DNA of 64,000 nt, taken from positions 220,604 to 284,603 of the forward strand of contig NZ_FOAR01000003.1 of assembly GCF_900109755.1 (NCBI RefSeq), given 5' to 3'. The notes beneath the pieces were generated by a model. That model was not told where the DNA came from and ran no database searches. It saw nothing but the letters and a program-made list of their open reading frames with translations. The position numbers and the translations under genes were made by a program. Source of the DNA: Pseudomonas agarici (GTDB taxonomy: Bacteria; Pseudomonadota; Gammaproteobacteria; Pseudomonadales; Pseudomonadaceae). This document shows, piece by piece, positions 36,433-45,222 of this stretch (within the stretch, counting starts at the first letter, position 1; the number at the start of each line of letters is the position of its first letter).

Positions 36433-37685
36433 TTACTCCTGGGATATCTGCAACGGCATCGGTGGTATGAAACCGGGGTGCGAAATCCGGTTGCGTTGCA
36501 CCACTTCACCCACCCGCGTGGCATCACCAAAACTCCGGTAGGCCACCACCAGTGCCGGCAGGTTGCTCTTGGGGGTCAGGTCAATCAATCGCACCCCGGT
36601 GGACGCCACCGCGTTGAGATGCCGCACCAGTGTCTGACGTACACCGTTAAGTGCTTGGTAATGCAGAGCGCCGCCTGCCAGATCAGCTCATTGAGGCTGT
36701 CACGTAGCGCCAGTACGTCGTCGACCACCGGTACATCGGCTCGTTGTACCGGTTGCTGGGCTTGTTGGGCCAATGACGGTGTGCTGGCCAACTTCACCGC
36801 CGGCGTGGCGACCGGCATCATCGACACAAGCTGGGCGATCTGTACCAGTAAGGCATCCTGGATCAGGTTCACCGTGGCCCGTGACGCACTAGCGGAGTCC
36901 TTGCCAATGGGCAGTTGTGAGGTGTCGAGGGACTTGGCCTCCTCGATCTGTTTCGAAATGTCGGCCAACATCCCGCGATAACCTCGGACGGCAAAGTCTT
37001 TCAATTGCCGGACTTCACCCACCAGACCCTTAAACTCGCCCAGCACGCCTTTGATCGCCGCACTCAGTTGATGGGGGAACTCCTTGACCGTGCGCACCAG
37101 CGCATAGATATCCGCGTAGGTTTCGATCAGCGGCGCCAACGCTTGCTCGATCACCTGATACGCCAAGGTAATCCCCTGACGCAGGTTATCCAGGCCGATC
37201 CGCGCCTGGTTGACCAATGCCATCGCTTCGTCGAAACGCACCAGCGAAGCGTCGAGCAATCGACTCGACGCCATCTGCAATTGCTCACGGGTGTTGATGA
37301 CGACCTTGGGGAACGGCAACAACTCGTCCGGGTAGAACTTCAGGTTGAAGGTCACCAGCCCGCCATCCTGGCGGCTCTGGGTCATGTCGCATTCGCCGAC
37401 CTTGACCTGCATCCGCCCCAACCACGGGTGAACCAGTTCGCCGCTGCCTTGCTCCAGCGCTTCGAGCAGCTTGTCACGCTGCTCCAGGCAATCGGTGCCC
37501 ACGATAAACGCGGTCAGGGTATGGATCTTCGCCTGTTGGCCGAGCGGCTCGAAAAACGGCTGGTCACGCTGGGGGTATTCATGCAACTGGCCTTTCTGGC
37601 CGACTGGGATTTTCGCCTGGTCGACCCAGAACGGCACGCCGCGAAACGACGCCGGCAACAAACGGTCACGCCAGTGAGTCGCCAT
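36433..37685 (-). pseudogene. Frameshifted DNA-circularisation/gp43-like tail protein
   Basis: The first about 340 codons encode a DNA-circularisation N-terminal-type protein (Mu gp43-like): THWRDRLLPASFRGVPFWVD, then GHYxxP-like HEYPQRDQPF. The frame then runs into LCITKHLTVYVRHWCGIST and a stop at 36585. The expected C-terminus, HYQALNGVRQTLVRHLNAVA through GFIPPMPLQISQE, is found in the -1 frame ending at 36433. The junction (about 36655-36670) is shorter than in homologues I remember, suggesting a small deletion. A sequencing error is possible. No slippery heptamer is evident at the junction. The ATG at 37685 has GGAGGTG upstream. Confidence 0.75.
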
Positions 37686-39297
37686 AAGCACCTCCAAGGG
37701 AAAGTGAGCGGTAGCCGACGGCAGGCGTCAGGCTCAGGCCCGGTTGATTGGTCTGGGGTGAGTCGACCCGCAAGCCTGCTGGGGCATTATCGAAGCGCAC
37801 GGTCAGACCGCCTTCAAGCTGGGTACGATTGTTGGCGGCGGTTTGTTGGACAAGCGCACCGGAGCTTTGGATCAGGCCCGCGTTGGCGTTCCCGGCCTGC
37901 TGTTGCTGAACGAGGCCATCGACTTGTCCCGTGATCCTGGCGACGAAACCAGCGAAACCATCACTGAACAACTCCTTGATCGGCGCGATAAGGCTCTGCA
38001 ACTTGTCCCACCACTCACCGAACCAGGCGATAATCGGCTCCCAGTTCTGGATAATCAGTCCTAGTGGCGACCAGTCGAACATCGTCCGAAAAAAATCCAT
38101 CACCGGTGCCGCCAAGCCTCGCAAAACATCCCACAAGGCAGAAAACACCTCGCTGATGGGTTGCCAGTTGGCGATGACCTGCCCAATGGGAGACCACTCG
38201 AACACGCTCAGAAAAAACCCCTTGAGCAACTGCGCGGGATTTTGCAGCGCAGCCCACAGCGTCTCGAAGTAGCCGCTGATCGTGCCCCAGTTAGTGACGA
38301 TCAATGCCACTGGCGACCAGTCGAACATGCCCTTGAGAACATCCGTCACCGGCACCGCCAACGCCTTGAGCAATCGCCAGATCGAATCGAACAGTCCCGT
38401 CAGTGGCACCCAATTGGCAATGACGAGGCCTAGCGGTGTCCAGGAAAACAGTGTCTGGAAAAAATCGACCAGCGTGGCAGCCGGCACTTTGATCGAATTC
38501 CAAAGACCGGCAAAAAATCCGCTGAGCGCTCCCCAGGCAGCGCTGATCATCGGCAGCGGCGACCAAGCCAGCACTGTCGCCAGGGTCGACATAAAGCTAA
38601 ACGCCGCGTTTTTGATGCCCTCCCAAAGTTTGTTGAAAAAGCCCGATATCGGCTGCCAGTAGGCGACGATCAATCCCGCCGCAACGGCAATGCCCAACGC
38701 GACCAGGCCAATGGGCGAAGTCAGCAGGCCGGCCTTGAGCAGTTCCATTGCTCCCACCATGCCCGTCACCGCGCCACGCATGGCCGTAAACGCCAGGGCC
38801 CCGGCAGCGAGCCCCTGGACAAGATGGGGGTTTGCCGCGACAAACTCGGCAACGCTATTGACCAGCGGCACCAGCGCCGTGACGACACTGTTCAGCGCAG
38901 GCAACAACGCCTGGCCGAACTTGCTGGAAACGCTGTCGAGCGCCGCATTCAGCTTCGCCAGGTTCTGCGCCGTAGCACCTAAACCGGACGCTGACGCGTT
39001 TGCCGCCTGCGCGCCTTCGCGGGCCTCGGCCAGTTTGTTTTCTTCCTTGATGGCCGCCTGGACACCGGCCACGAAAGGCGCCGCCAGTCCAGCGCCGTTG
39101 AACACGCCGGCAATATCCAGGTTGCCCAGCCCACTGTTCTTCAGGCTGTTCTTGAACGTCTCGACTTGCGTGGTGACCTTAGCCATCTCGGTCTCCATTT
39201 TTTGCACACCCTTGATGACCACCGACAGGTTCACGATGGTCTGGCTATTCATCACCTGTTGCAGGGTTTGCGGGGTGTTATTGATTGTCGTAGCCAT
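37666..39297 (-). CDS. Tail tape measure protein
   Basis: A 543-residue tape measure, setting tail length. An N-terminal coiled-coil-like part (about 1-110) is followed by hydrophobic segments and six tandem repeats (about 195-430) built on (D/E)WSPLGLIIxNWxPIsxxFxxLW. A Gln/Asn-rich C-terminus follows. Short length (phage tape measures often exceed 700) implies a short tail. Its ATG overlaps the stop of the frameshift extension of the assembly chaperone. Confidence 0.88.
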   Translation of the reverse strand: MATTINNTPQTLQQVMNSQTIVNLSVVIKGVQKMETEMAKVTTQVETFKNSLKNSGLGNLDIAGVFNGAGLAAPFVAGVQAAIKEENKLAEAREGAQAANASASGLGATAQNLAKLNAALDSVSSKFGQALLPALNSVVTALVPLVNSVAEFVAANPHLVQGLAAGALAFTAMRGAVTGMVGAMELLKAGLLTSPIGLVALGIAVAAGLIVAYWQPISGFFNKLWEGIKNAAFSFMSTLATVLAWSPLPMISAAWGALSGFFAGLWNSIKVPAATLVDFFQTLFSWTPLGLVIANWVPLTGLFDSIWRLLKALAVPVTDVLKGMFDWSPVALIVTNWGTISGYFETLWAALQNPAQLLKGFFLSVFEWSPIGQVIANWQPISEVFSALWDVLRGLAAPVMDFFRTMFDWSPLGLIIQNWEPIIAWFGEWWDKLQSLIAPIKELFSDGFAGFVARITGQVDGLVQQQQAGNANAGLIQSSGALVQQTAANNRTQLEGGLTVRFDNAPAGLRVDSPQTNQPGLSLTPAVGYRSLSLGGAYGDSLA

Positions 39298-39724
39298 CAC
39301 TGCACCTGCTGCATCGCATTGATCCGTTGCGCGTGCTCCAGGGATTCGCGGAGCACATCCAGTGGCCTGGCCATCATCTGTTCGGGGTCAACCTTCCAGA
39401 ACCAGGCCAGGTCATAGGCCACCGCAATCAGCTCGCCGATGGCGGCGATGCCGCACTCATGAAAAAACCCGCCACCGCCCAGCTCAGCGTGTTGAGGTCG
39501 GACAGGTCCAACTGATTGACCGAGGACGGCGGGATGCCGGCGCAGATCGCGATGTATTTGGCCGCGACATCCATGTCGAGGCTGACCTCTTCGCTCTTGT
39601 CGATCTTGTACGGCAGTGCCTTGATCGCCCGTACCTCTTGCACCGTCGGACGACGCAGGCTGAGTTCGCTCAGCGGCTCGCCGTGGGCCTCGATGGGCAC
39701 CTGCAACTTCACCGATTCAGTCAT
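39297..39724 (-). CDS. Tail assembly chaperone with -1 frameshift extension (gpE/gpE+E' type)
   Basis: The zero frame (39428-39724) encodes 98 residues, MTESVKLQVPIEAHGEPLSE onward, ending FFMSAASPPSAS. At GGT_TTT_TTC the heptamer T-TTT-TTC (39461-39467 on the minus strand) allows a -1 slip into a second open frame, FFHECGIAAIGELIAVAYDL to LEHAQRINAMQQVQ, ending at 39297. This layout immediately before the tape measure is the conserved dual-product chaperone of long-tailed phages (lambda G/GT, P2 E/E+E'). Confidence 0.85.
39461..39467 (-). promoter_or_regulatory. Slippery heptamer T-TTT-TTC for -1 frameshift
   Basis: The heptamer fits X-XXY-YYZ in the chaperone frame and precedes the zero-frame stop by about 30 bases. 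Confidence 0.75.
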
Positions 39725-40068
39725 TGCCAGGTCCCCTTGATACCTTCGAATTTCAGCTCGATGGTCGCGTCATCGCCCTTGGCGACCGGCTCCTCGACCA
39801 GATAGGCACCGGCCAGTACATAGACTTTGCCGTTGCTGAATTCGCAGGTAACGGTCATGTCCGAACCGGCGATCAGTTGCTTGAGGGGGAAGTCCGGGGT
39901 ATGCAGCGCCGTGACCTTGAAGGACGGGGCGATATCGGTTTCCTTGTAGAAACCCGGCACGACCGTTTCCCGTTTGACGGCCATCAGGGGCGCTTCGCAG
40001 CCGCCGTTGATGGTCAGTTGAGCGCCGTCCACTTTGACGTAGCAGGTGCCCGCAATCAGTTGACCCAT
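39721..40068 (-). CDS. Tail tube protein
   Basis: A 115-residue inner tube protein of Mu-like contractile tails: MGQLIAGTCYVKVDGAQLTI, then GGCEAPLMAVKRETVVPGFY. The gene overlaps the chaperone start by 4 bases and follows the sheath gene after a terminator-like hairpin. Confidence 0.88.
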   Translation of the reverse strand: MGQLIAGTCYVKVDGAQLTINGGCEAPLMAVKRETVVPGFYKETDIAPSFKVTALHTPDFPLKQLIAGSDMTVTCEFSNGKVYVLAGAYLVEEPVAKGDDATIELKFEGIKGTWQ

Positions 40069-40080
40069 GGTGTATCTCCC

Positions 40081-40107
40081 AAAAAATAAGCCCGCTCATG
40101 GCGGGCT
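40081..40107 (-). terminator. Hairpin with T-tract between sheath and tube genes
   Basis: Minus-strand stem AGCCCGC-CATGA-GCGGGCT (40089-40107), followed by TATTTTTT, has the form of an intrinsic terminator inside the tail operon. It may act as partial attenuator or as an RNA-processing barrier. Confidence 0.7.
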
Positions 40108-40134
40108 GAAACAAAACCGTGAGGAAGACGCGGC

Positions 40135-41631
40135 TTACGCCACCGAGTCGTACTGCAGACGGAACTGGTTGAGCAGCGCGAACACGCGCAGGCCGTTGAT
40201 GTAATCCGGCGGGAACAGCACGTTGATCCGGCTCGGGTCCTGGACGTCGCGCTCGACAATCAGGTGCTCGGCGAACAGCTCGGCGTTTTCCACATGGCCT
40301 TCCAGTTCGAGCTTGGCGTACTGGGCAATCAGCTCCCCGCGAATCGTGCTCGGGGTGACGATCGGCTGGCCGGCACCGAAACGGGTGCCATCGGCCGCGA
40401 GCTTGTGACGCCCGTATTTGCTGGTGATCACGCTTTGCAGGCGCCGGACGATAAAAGCCGACTGGTGCATGGTTTCGCTGTCCAGGTAAGAGTTGTCCGC
40501 CTGGCCATAGGCGTTCTTCTGGTAGGTGGTGATCGCGCGCTGGATGCGCACATAGCCGCCCTCGTAGTACGCGGTGGCGATGCCGTAGCTGAGCAACGAC
40601 TGACGCTCGGTCAGGGTGAAACGCTCGCTGGCCGGGGCCGGATCGACACCTGGCAGGCTGCCGCTCTGGGTCGGACGGCTGGCATCGGCGGAGATGAACA
40701 CCGCCGTGCGAGCAGCCAGGGCTGCGGCCTGGATCCAGAACGGCTGCGCAACACCGGGCTCCAAGGCCAGGAGGGTCATGTGTTGATCGTTGCGCGCCTG
40801 ACCGGCCGCTACCAGGGTGCCGAGGGTACCGCGCTTGGCGGTATAGACATGGCCGAACAGTTGCTTGGACCAGGACCAGCGACCGACATTGTCGTCCATC
40901 GCCGCTTGCCAGGCACTCAAGCTGGCCGCGTCGGACCACGGTTGGCAGATGAACTCGAACGGTTCGTCGCCCAGAGCGGCGAGTGCCGCGACCTGATCCG
41001 GCACTCCGGCGCCACCGGCCATCTTGGCGGTGACGATGGTCAGGCCAGCCGGAGTTTGCTCACCGTTGCTCTTGCCCAGACGATTGAACTGCAGGCTGAT
41101 GTCGTTGCCGCTGTCGCCGGTCCATTTGCAGCTCAGGGTGACGGTGCCATCGGTGGCCACGGCGCTGACCGGTAGATCGGCGGCGGCATTGATTTGCAAT
41201 GCCAGGGTGGTCGCCGCCTGGGCGGCAGTCGCACCACTGACCACGACAGCCTGGACCCGCACGCCAGCGACATACAGGTTGAGCACGCCGCTTTCGGTGG
41301 CGGCGCCGCTCAGCTGCAGATCGGCCTCGGCCACGGCGCCGGTACTATTGCGCAGTGGCAGGCACCAGATCTCGCCAATCGGATCGCTCTTACGCCAGGT
41401 GTCGTACATCGAGGCGAGCATCGAACCCTGGCCACCGATGTTTTTCGCCACCGCAAGGCTGGAGACCAGCACCAGGCCCCCGACTTCCGGGCTGGTGGCA
41501 TTGTCATTGACCTGGGCGACGATCAGTCGACGCAGGGTTGACGACGCGCTATTGGCCGCCGAGTTGTCCATTTCAGCGTAGAACAGCGGAACACGCAGGT
41601 CCGCGGGGATGTTGCTGAATCCGATAGCCAT
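40135..41631 (-). CDS. Tail sheath protein
   Basis: A 498-residue contractile sheath subunit. Landmarks: IGFSNIPADLRVPLFYAEMD at the start and ERFTLTERQSLLSYGIATAY plus YLDSETMHQSAFIVRRLQS in the C-terminal conserved domain. The start follows directly on the DUF2635 stop, sharing one base. Confidence 0.92.
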   Translation of the reverse strand: MAIGFSNIPADLRVPLFYAEMDNSAANSASSTLRRLIVAQVNDNATSPEVGGLVLVSSLAVAKNIGGQGSMLASMYDTWRKSDPIGEIWCLPLRNSTGAVAEADLQLSGAATESGVLNLYVAGVRVQAVVVSGATAAQAATTLALQINAAADLPVSAVATDGTVTLSCKWTGDSGNDISLQFNRLGKSNGEQTPAGLTIVTAKMAGGAGVPDQVAALAALGDEPFEFICQPWSDAASLSAWQAAMDDNVGRWSWSKQLFGHVYTAKRGTLGTLVAAGQARNDQHMTLLALEPGVAQPFWIQAAALAARTAVFISADASRPTQSGSLPGVDPAPASERFTLTERQSLLSYGIATAYYEGGYVRIQRAITTYQKNAYGQADNSYLDSETMHQSAFIVRRLQSVITSKYGRHKLAADGTRFGAGQPIVTPSTIRGELIAQYAKLELEGHVENAELFAEHLIVERDVQDPSRINVLFPPDYINGLRVFALLNQFRLQYDSVA

Positions 41632-41813
41632 TATTGGGCATCCTGTGGTTGTGCCGCTTGCACGGCGGTGAGGGTGATATCGCCATCGGTCTGACGACGG
41701 CGCCACCAGGCGCTGTCGGCCACTTCGCGACCGGCGACCGGCAGCAGATCGCTGGCTTCCGGATCCGGCACGGCGCGGCCTTCGGCCGGCACTACGGTGA
41801 TGCGTTGAGTCAT
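41631..41813 (-). CDS. DUF2635 small tail protein (Mu gp38-like)
   Basis: A 60-residue protein: VVPAEGRAVPDPEASDLLP, then GREVADSAWWRRRQTDGDI is the DUF2635 pattern. Always found just before the sheath gene in Mu/SfV-type tails; function unknown. Overlaps the tail terminator gene by 4 bases. Confidence 0.85.
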   Translation of the reverse strand: MTQRITVVPAEGRAVPDPEASDLLPVAGREVADSAWWRRRQTDGDITLTAVQAAQPQDAQ

Positions 41814-42394
41814 TGCTTTACCTCTCCTGAAAAAGTCAGCTCCAGGCGCCCATCGGGGCCAGGACGCTGCAGATTGGGGTCGGCCGGGTCGATGGCATCG
41901 ACCTGCACCGTCACCCCGGTAAAAGACGGCAAGCCGTCCAATTCGCGCTCGTGCCAGGTTTCCGCCGGGTCACTGGAGCGATTGCGCCCCAGTTGGAACT
42001 CGGCGAAGAAATGCAGGCGGTAGAGCAGGCGGTCGGCGCTGATCGAGATCAGTTCGCCACCGTCGTATTCGAGGGGGCTATAAAAGCTGTCAGGCTTGAA
42101 ACCCACCAGCGCGCGCCAGAGTTCGGCGCGCAACGCGTGGAGTTGGTCGAAGGCGACTTGACCGTCGCTGCTGTCGAGCAGCAGGATCAGTTCCAGGCGA
42201 TCGCGGATGCGCTGACGAGTGACATTCTGTGACGCATCCGGACTCGCCAGATCGGCGATCACCGTGACAAATGCCGCCGGGGTTGGCTGCGTGGTGTTGC
42301 CTTGCAAAAGTTCGAGATCAAGGCCAGTCAAGATAGATTGAGCAAGACTGGGGCATTGATCGCGCAACTGAGTGAGGATCGGAGTGATGTTCAT
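41810..42394 (-). CDS. Tail terminator-like protein (gp37 type)
   Basis: A 194-residue protein, in the position of Mu gp37 tail terminator, with a VxVxADLASPDASQNVTRQR stretch and conserved beta segments (FAEFQLGR). Assigned partly by gene order. It caps the tube/sheath when the tail reaches full length. Confidence 0.75.
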   Translation of the reverse strand: MNITPILTQLRDQCPSLAQSILTGLDLELLQGNTTQPTPAAFVTVIADLASPDASQNVTRQRIRDRLELILLLDSSDGQVAFDQLHALRAELWRALVGFKPDSFYSPLEYDGGELISISADRLLYRLHFFAEFQLGRNRSSDPAETWHERELDGLPSFTGVTVQVDAIDPADPNLQRPGPDGRLELTFSGEVKQ

Positions 42395-42407
42395 GGGGTT
42401 TCACCGA

Positions 42408-42437
42408 TAATAAAAAACCTGCCGATTGACAGGTTCG
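42408..42437 (-). terminator. Intrinsic terminator upstream of tail genes
   Basis: Minus-strand stem AACCTG-TCAATCGG-CAGGTT (42416-42435) followed by TTTTATT, between the holin gene and the tail terminator gene. It could end a short holin transcript or be overridden by antitermination. Confidence 0.65.
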
Positions 42438-42556
42438 ACAGGCGATATCTCGCCTCCAGAAAGCCCGCATCCTTGCAGGCTGGGCCTTGCTCTCAGGCCC
42501 GATGGCTCCAGTCCGTTGGCGATACTGATGACGTCCTGATTCGATCATCTGTCGGA

Positions 42557-42892
42557 CTATCTCTGCGGGCGAGACCCCTCGCCCACCCCCAACCGCTTGG
42601 CCGCCCAGCGCTCGTAAAGGCCGATGGCGACATCCGCTCCGGCCATGGCGGTCAGGCAGCCAAAGGCACCGGCGGTCCAGATCGACAGGCCGGCGGCGTA
42701 AAGCAGCATGATGGTCGACACGCCACAGACCATGCAGGCCCCAGAGCGCAGTGCCAGCCGCCGCAGCAGCAGCCAACCGCGAGCGCCCTCCTTGTCGGCA
42801 CGCCACATTTCGCCGCACACCCCACCGATCACGGCCAGCACGATGACCAGCCAGATAGGCATGTCCGCCAACGCTTGTTGCTCGCTTGTCAT
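42557..42892 (-). CDS. Phage-type holin
   Basis: A 111-residue protein with three hydrophobic segments (IWLVIVLAVIGGVCGEMW, ACMVCGVSTIMLLYAAG, FGCLTAMAGADVAIGLY), short loops and a charged C-terminal tail, typical of the holin at the start of Pseudomonas R-tailocin clusters. ATG preceded by GGAGGCGTGAC. It is separated from the endolysin by the whole tail operon. Confidence 0.82.
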   Translation of the reverse strand: MTSEQQALADMPIWLVIVLAVIGGVCGEMWRADKEGARGWLLLRRLALRSGACMVCGVSTIMLLYAAGLSIWTAGAFGCLTAMAGADVAIGLYERWAAKRLGVGEGSRPQR

Positions 42893-43497
42893 GTCACGCC
42901 TCCTGCCATAAAAGAGGGCCATTCATTGGCCGTTGATGGTTTGTCTTGCATTTCAAGAATAAGGATTCTCGTAGCAGCCCATGTCCGGTGGGCATTCCAA
43001 AAAGCCCGGCTGCCCAGGCTTTTCAGTAATGCGGTCCTGATACCCAGCCTTGAATCCGTCCACGCTTTCGGCGCGTTGGATTCCTGGCGAGTTGGCTGAT
43101 CTTTCGGCGCTACTGGCGCGGTACGGATCGATTCAAATTGTTCTTCCGACCGCGACCCTGTCCGCCGGATAACTGCTTACGGTGCTTTACGCTGCACACC
43201 CGGGTCAGTTGCCAACCCTCTGAACCGTTAAGGCCGGTTCATCGCTGCCTGTTCTTTGAAGCGGTGCCACTAAAGAGCTTCGGGTTACCCCTGGCATTGC
43301 TGCCTGCTGCCGAGCTTTTTTTGGCTGGCTTGATACAAAGAATATGCATGTATGCATATACAGTCAATGCACAAACGCATTTATTTTGACCTGAATTTTT
43401 GCATTTACGCATAAATCTACACAAATCAAGGGTTAAGGCTTTTTTCAGCGCGAAAAAAAACCCACATTGCCGTGGGTTTTTTCTGCATCAGGGTGGG
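42893..43497. promoter_or_regulatory. Long untranslated leader and control region of the tailocin
   Basis: About 600 bases without a gene between repressor and holin. Near its left-facing promoter end there is a perfect dyad ATATGCAT-GT-ATGCATAT (43342-43359), overlapping a LexA-like ATG-N10-CAG (43348-43363). A related half-site group TTTGCATTTACGCATAAA lies at about 43398-43415. The remaining about 400 bases toward the holin hold no gene; no PrtN-type activator gene was found. Confidence 0.55.
43458..43482. terminator. Bidirectional terminator after repressor gene
   Basis: AAACCCAC-N6-GTGGGTTT with flanking A-run on one side and T-run on the other; it ends the repressor transcript on the minus strand. 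Confidence 0.8.
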
Positions 43498-44259
43498 TTA
43501 GCGGGCGTACATGCCCCACCAGAAGACATGGCCAAGGAGGGTGATCTGCTCTTCCTGGATCTGCTGGAAGCTGTAGTCCTCATCCGGGTGTTCGTCGCGG
43601 TTGAAGCTGCGCAGGCGGATCCCGGTAGGCAACCGATAGAGCTGTTTCACTCGCAACTGGCCGTTGTGATTGATGGCATAGAGGTCGCCATCGACGATAT
43701 CGCCGATGGCGCTCTTACCGGCGTTGACTCCAACCGTGGCGCCGTCACGCAATACCGGCAGCATGCTGTTGCCGCGCACCGTCACGCACTTAGCCTGGTC
43801 GAACTGCACGCCGTTGTGGCGAAGGCTGCGCTTGCCGAAGCGCAGGCTGGCCTGCTCGCTTTCCTCGATGACGAATCTTCCTGATCCAGCAGCCAATTCA
43901 ACCTCGCGAAGAAAGGGGACGGAAACCTCATCGGCATCGACGGGGGTATCGTCGTCCCACAGGCTTATGTCCTTGAGCTCAGAGTGCAGCGTACCCAGGT
44001 CCTGATCGCGAACGGCACCGATATCGGCACGCCCGCGCAACTGGTCGGTACTGATCCGGAAGTATCCGGCAATCTTCGAGACATGCTTATCCGACGGATC
44101 GACGATCTTGCCACTGAGGATGCGCGACAGGGTGGATTGGGGCACGCCGGTACGACGGTGAAGCTCCGTGGGGGAGATCCCGTGGCGATCGAGCAAGGCT
44201 CGGAGGACGGTAGAAACGTTGCGTATTTGCATAACTCGCATATTGCTTGGGCTTTTCAT
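43498..44259 (-). CDS. PrtR/CI-like repressor with S24 peptidase domain
   Basis: An about 253-residue repressor. An XRE-type HTH at the N-terminus (PTELHRRTGVPQSTLSRILS) is joined to a LexA-like S24 peptidase: candidate Ala-Gly cleavage site in LAAGSG, catalytic Ser in VRGNSMLPVL and catalytic Lys in LRVKQLYR. This is the build of PrtR, which represses pyocins until RecA-stimulated self-cleavage. Several ATGs are possible (44289, 44259, 44241, 44232) and none has a clear ribosome site; the longest overlaps the putative operators, so 44259 or later is likely. Confidence 0.88.
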   Translation of the reverse strand: MKSPSNMRVMQIRNVSTVLRALLDRHGISPTELHRRTGVPQSTLSRILSGKIVDPSDKHVSKIAGYFRISTDQLRGRADIGAVRDQDLGTLHSELKDISLWDDDTPVDADEVSVPFLREVELAAGSGRFVIEESEQASLRFGKRSLRHNGVQFDQAKCVTVRGNSMLPVLRDGATVGVNAGKSAIGDIVDGDLYAINHNGQLRVKQLYRLPTGIRLRSFNRDEHPDEDYSFQQIQEEQITLLGHVFWWGMYAR

Positions 44260-44300
44260 GAATAGCAAATGCTGATTTGCATATTTCATGCATAAACCGA
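44255..44300. promoter_or_regulatory. Candidate repressor operators upstream of the repressor gene
   Basis: Repeated ATGCAAAT/ATTTGCAT half-sites occur here: a GCAAAT-CAGC-ATTTGC dyad and TTTGCATATTTCATGCATAAA-like spacing. They resemble half-sites in the 43340-43415 control region, consistent with one repressor binding both. Inference from repeated motif only. Confidence 0.45.
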
Positions 44301-44455
44301 TACACTGACTTTAAAAAGCCATGCCCACGGACCTCGGATCTCCCGTGTTAACCTTGCGCCCATCACAAAGCAACGGGCCGGGCTCCCGACCTTGCCTCTC
44401 CACTCAAAACCAATCCGCCTAAGTATCCAATGAGTAAAACTACTTCCGGGGTCTG

Positions 44456-44977
44456 CTAACGCAGGGAAAGCAACATTGTAAGCGGCGACAATTCAGGGCA
44501 ACGCTGAAATCCTGCATGCTTCGCATAGAACTCTGCGAGCTTGTCGTCGAGTGGATGAACCAGCACAGCCGAAGTTCCAACTGAGTCTGATGCGATCATG
44601 CAACGGCGAATTGCATCTTGCAGAAGGTCAACAGCGTAACCATAGCCCTGTGCTGCAATGCTTACTCCCATGCGCCCCAGAATGGTTACTGGATGTGCAC
44701 TAGGCGAGTTCCGCTGATGGCTTTTAGGGACGACGTGCTCCCGAGCAACCGATCCGGCTGACAATGTATAGAAACCAGCAACGCGGTTGGTTCCCGCGAA
44801 ACAAGTCACATAAACCACCGCTTGCTTGTGGTCTTGCGCTTTTCTAGCGGTCTTATGAAGGTAGTCGTTGATCGACGACTCTCCACAGTCGAACTCGGTG
44901 AAGTCGTGAAGCTTGTTTAGTTTTTCGGGTCTACTCAGCTCCACCGGGCTGGTCTGGACATCAGTTTCTGTAGGCAT
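44456..44977 (-). CDS. GNAT toxin of TacT type
   Basis: A 173-residue GNAT acetyltransferase. It has the TacT/AtaT-like beginning LHDFTEFDCGESSINDYLHK and the acetyl-CoA loop region GRMGVSIAAQGYGYAVDLLQ (Q/RxxGxG/A variant). Such toxins acetylate aminoacyl-tRNA and stop translation. Preceded by TTAGGAG, inside the antitoxin gene, which it overlaps by 43 bases. Confidence 0.85.
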   Translation of the reverse strand: MPTETDVQTSPVELSRPEKLNKLHDFTEFDCGESSINDYLHKTARKAQDHKQAVVYVTCFAGTNRVAGFYTLSAGSVAREHVVPKSHQRNSPSAHPVTILGRMGVSIAAQGYGYAVDLLQDAIRRCMIASDSVGTSAVLVHPLDDKLAEFYAKHAGFQRCPELSPLTMLLSLR

Positions 44978-45222
44978 TTGTTACTCCTAATCGAGTTGTC
45001 ATCAAGTGCCTGCTCAAAACGGTCAAATGCTTCGTCATTGAGAATAAACAACTGTCGATCCATGATTACGTCTTCGGCCCGCTTGCAAGCAGCATCCAAG
45101 ATAAAGCTGGTTCGATCTGTTCCCAGTAACTCGACTGCCGCGTCAATCAGGTTTCGCTTTTTTGTGTCGACCCGCATATTTATTGGTACGGGCTTTTCAC
45201 GTTCTACTAGTAGTTGGCTCAT
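44935..45222 (-). CDS. DUF1778 antitoxin of TacA type
   Basis: A 95-residue ribbon-helix-helix antitoxin (DUF1778): INMRVDTKKRNLIDAAVELL is the DNA-binding part, and FDRFEQALDDN ... LMSRPARWS is the toxin-neutralising tail. First gene of the pair; likely autorepresses. Confidence 0.87.
   Translation of the reverse strand: MSQLLVEREKPVPINMRVDTKKRNLIDAAVELLGTDRTSFILDAACKRAEDVIMDRQLFILNDEAFDRFEQALDDNSIRSNKCLQKLMSRPARWS

Noticed and set aside
36585..36700. Programmed frameshift as the explanation of the gp43-like frame break
   Set aside because: No X-XXY-YYZ heptamer is seen at the junction and residues seem to be missing, so a small deletion or sequence error fits better.
42318..42818. 166-codon minus-strand frame between holin and tail terminator
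   Set aside because: It is out of frame with the clear holin and terminator genes and runs through the intrinsic terminator hairpin at 42408-42437.
27433..44289. Complete prophage
   Set aside because: No capsid, portal, terminase or replication genes lie between repressor and lysis genes, so a headless tailocin is the better description.
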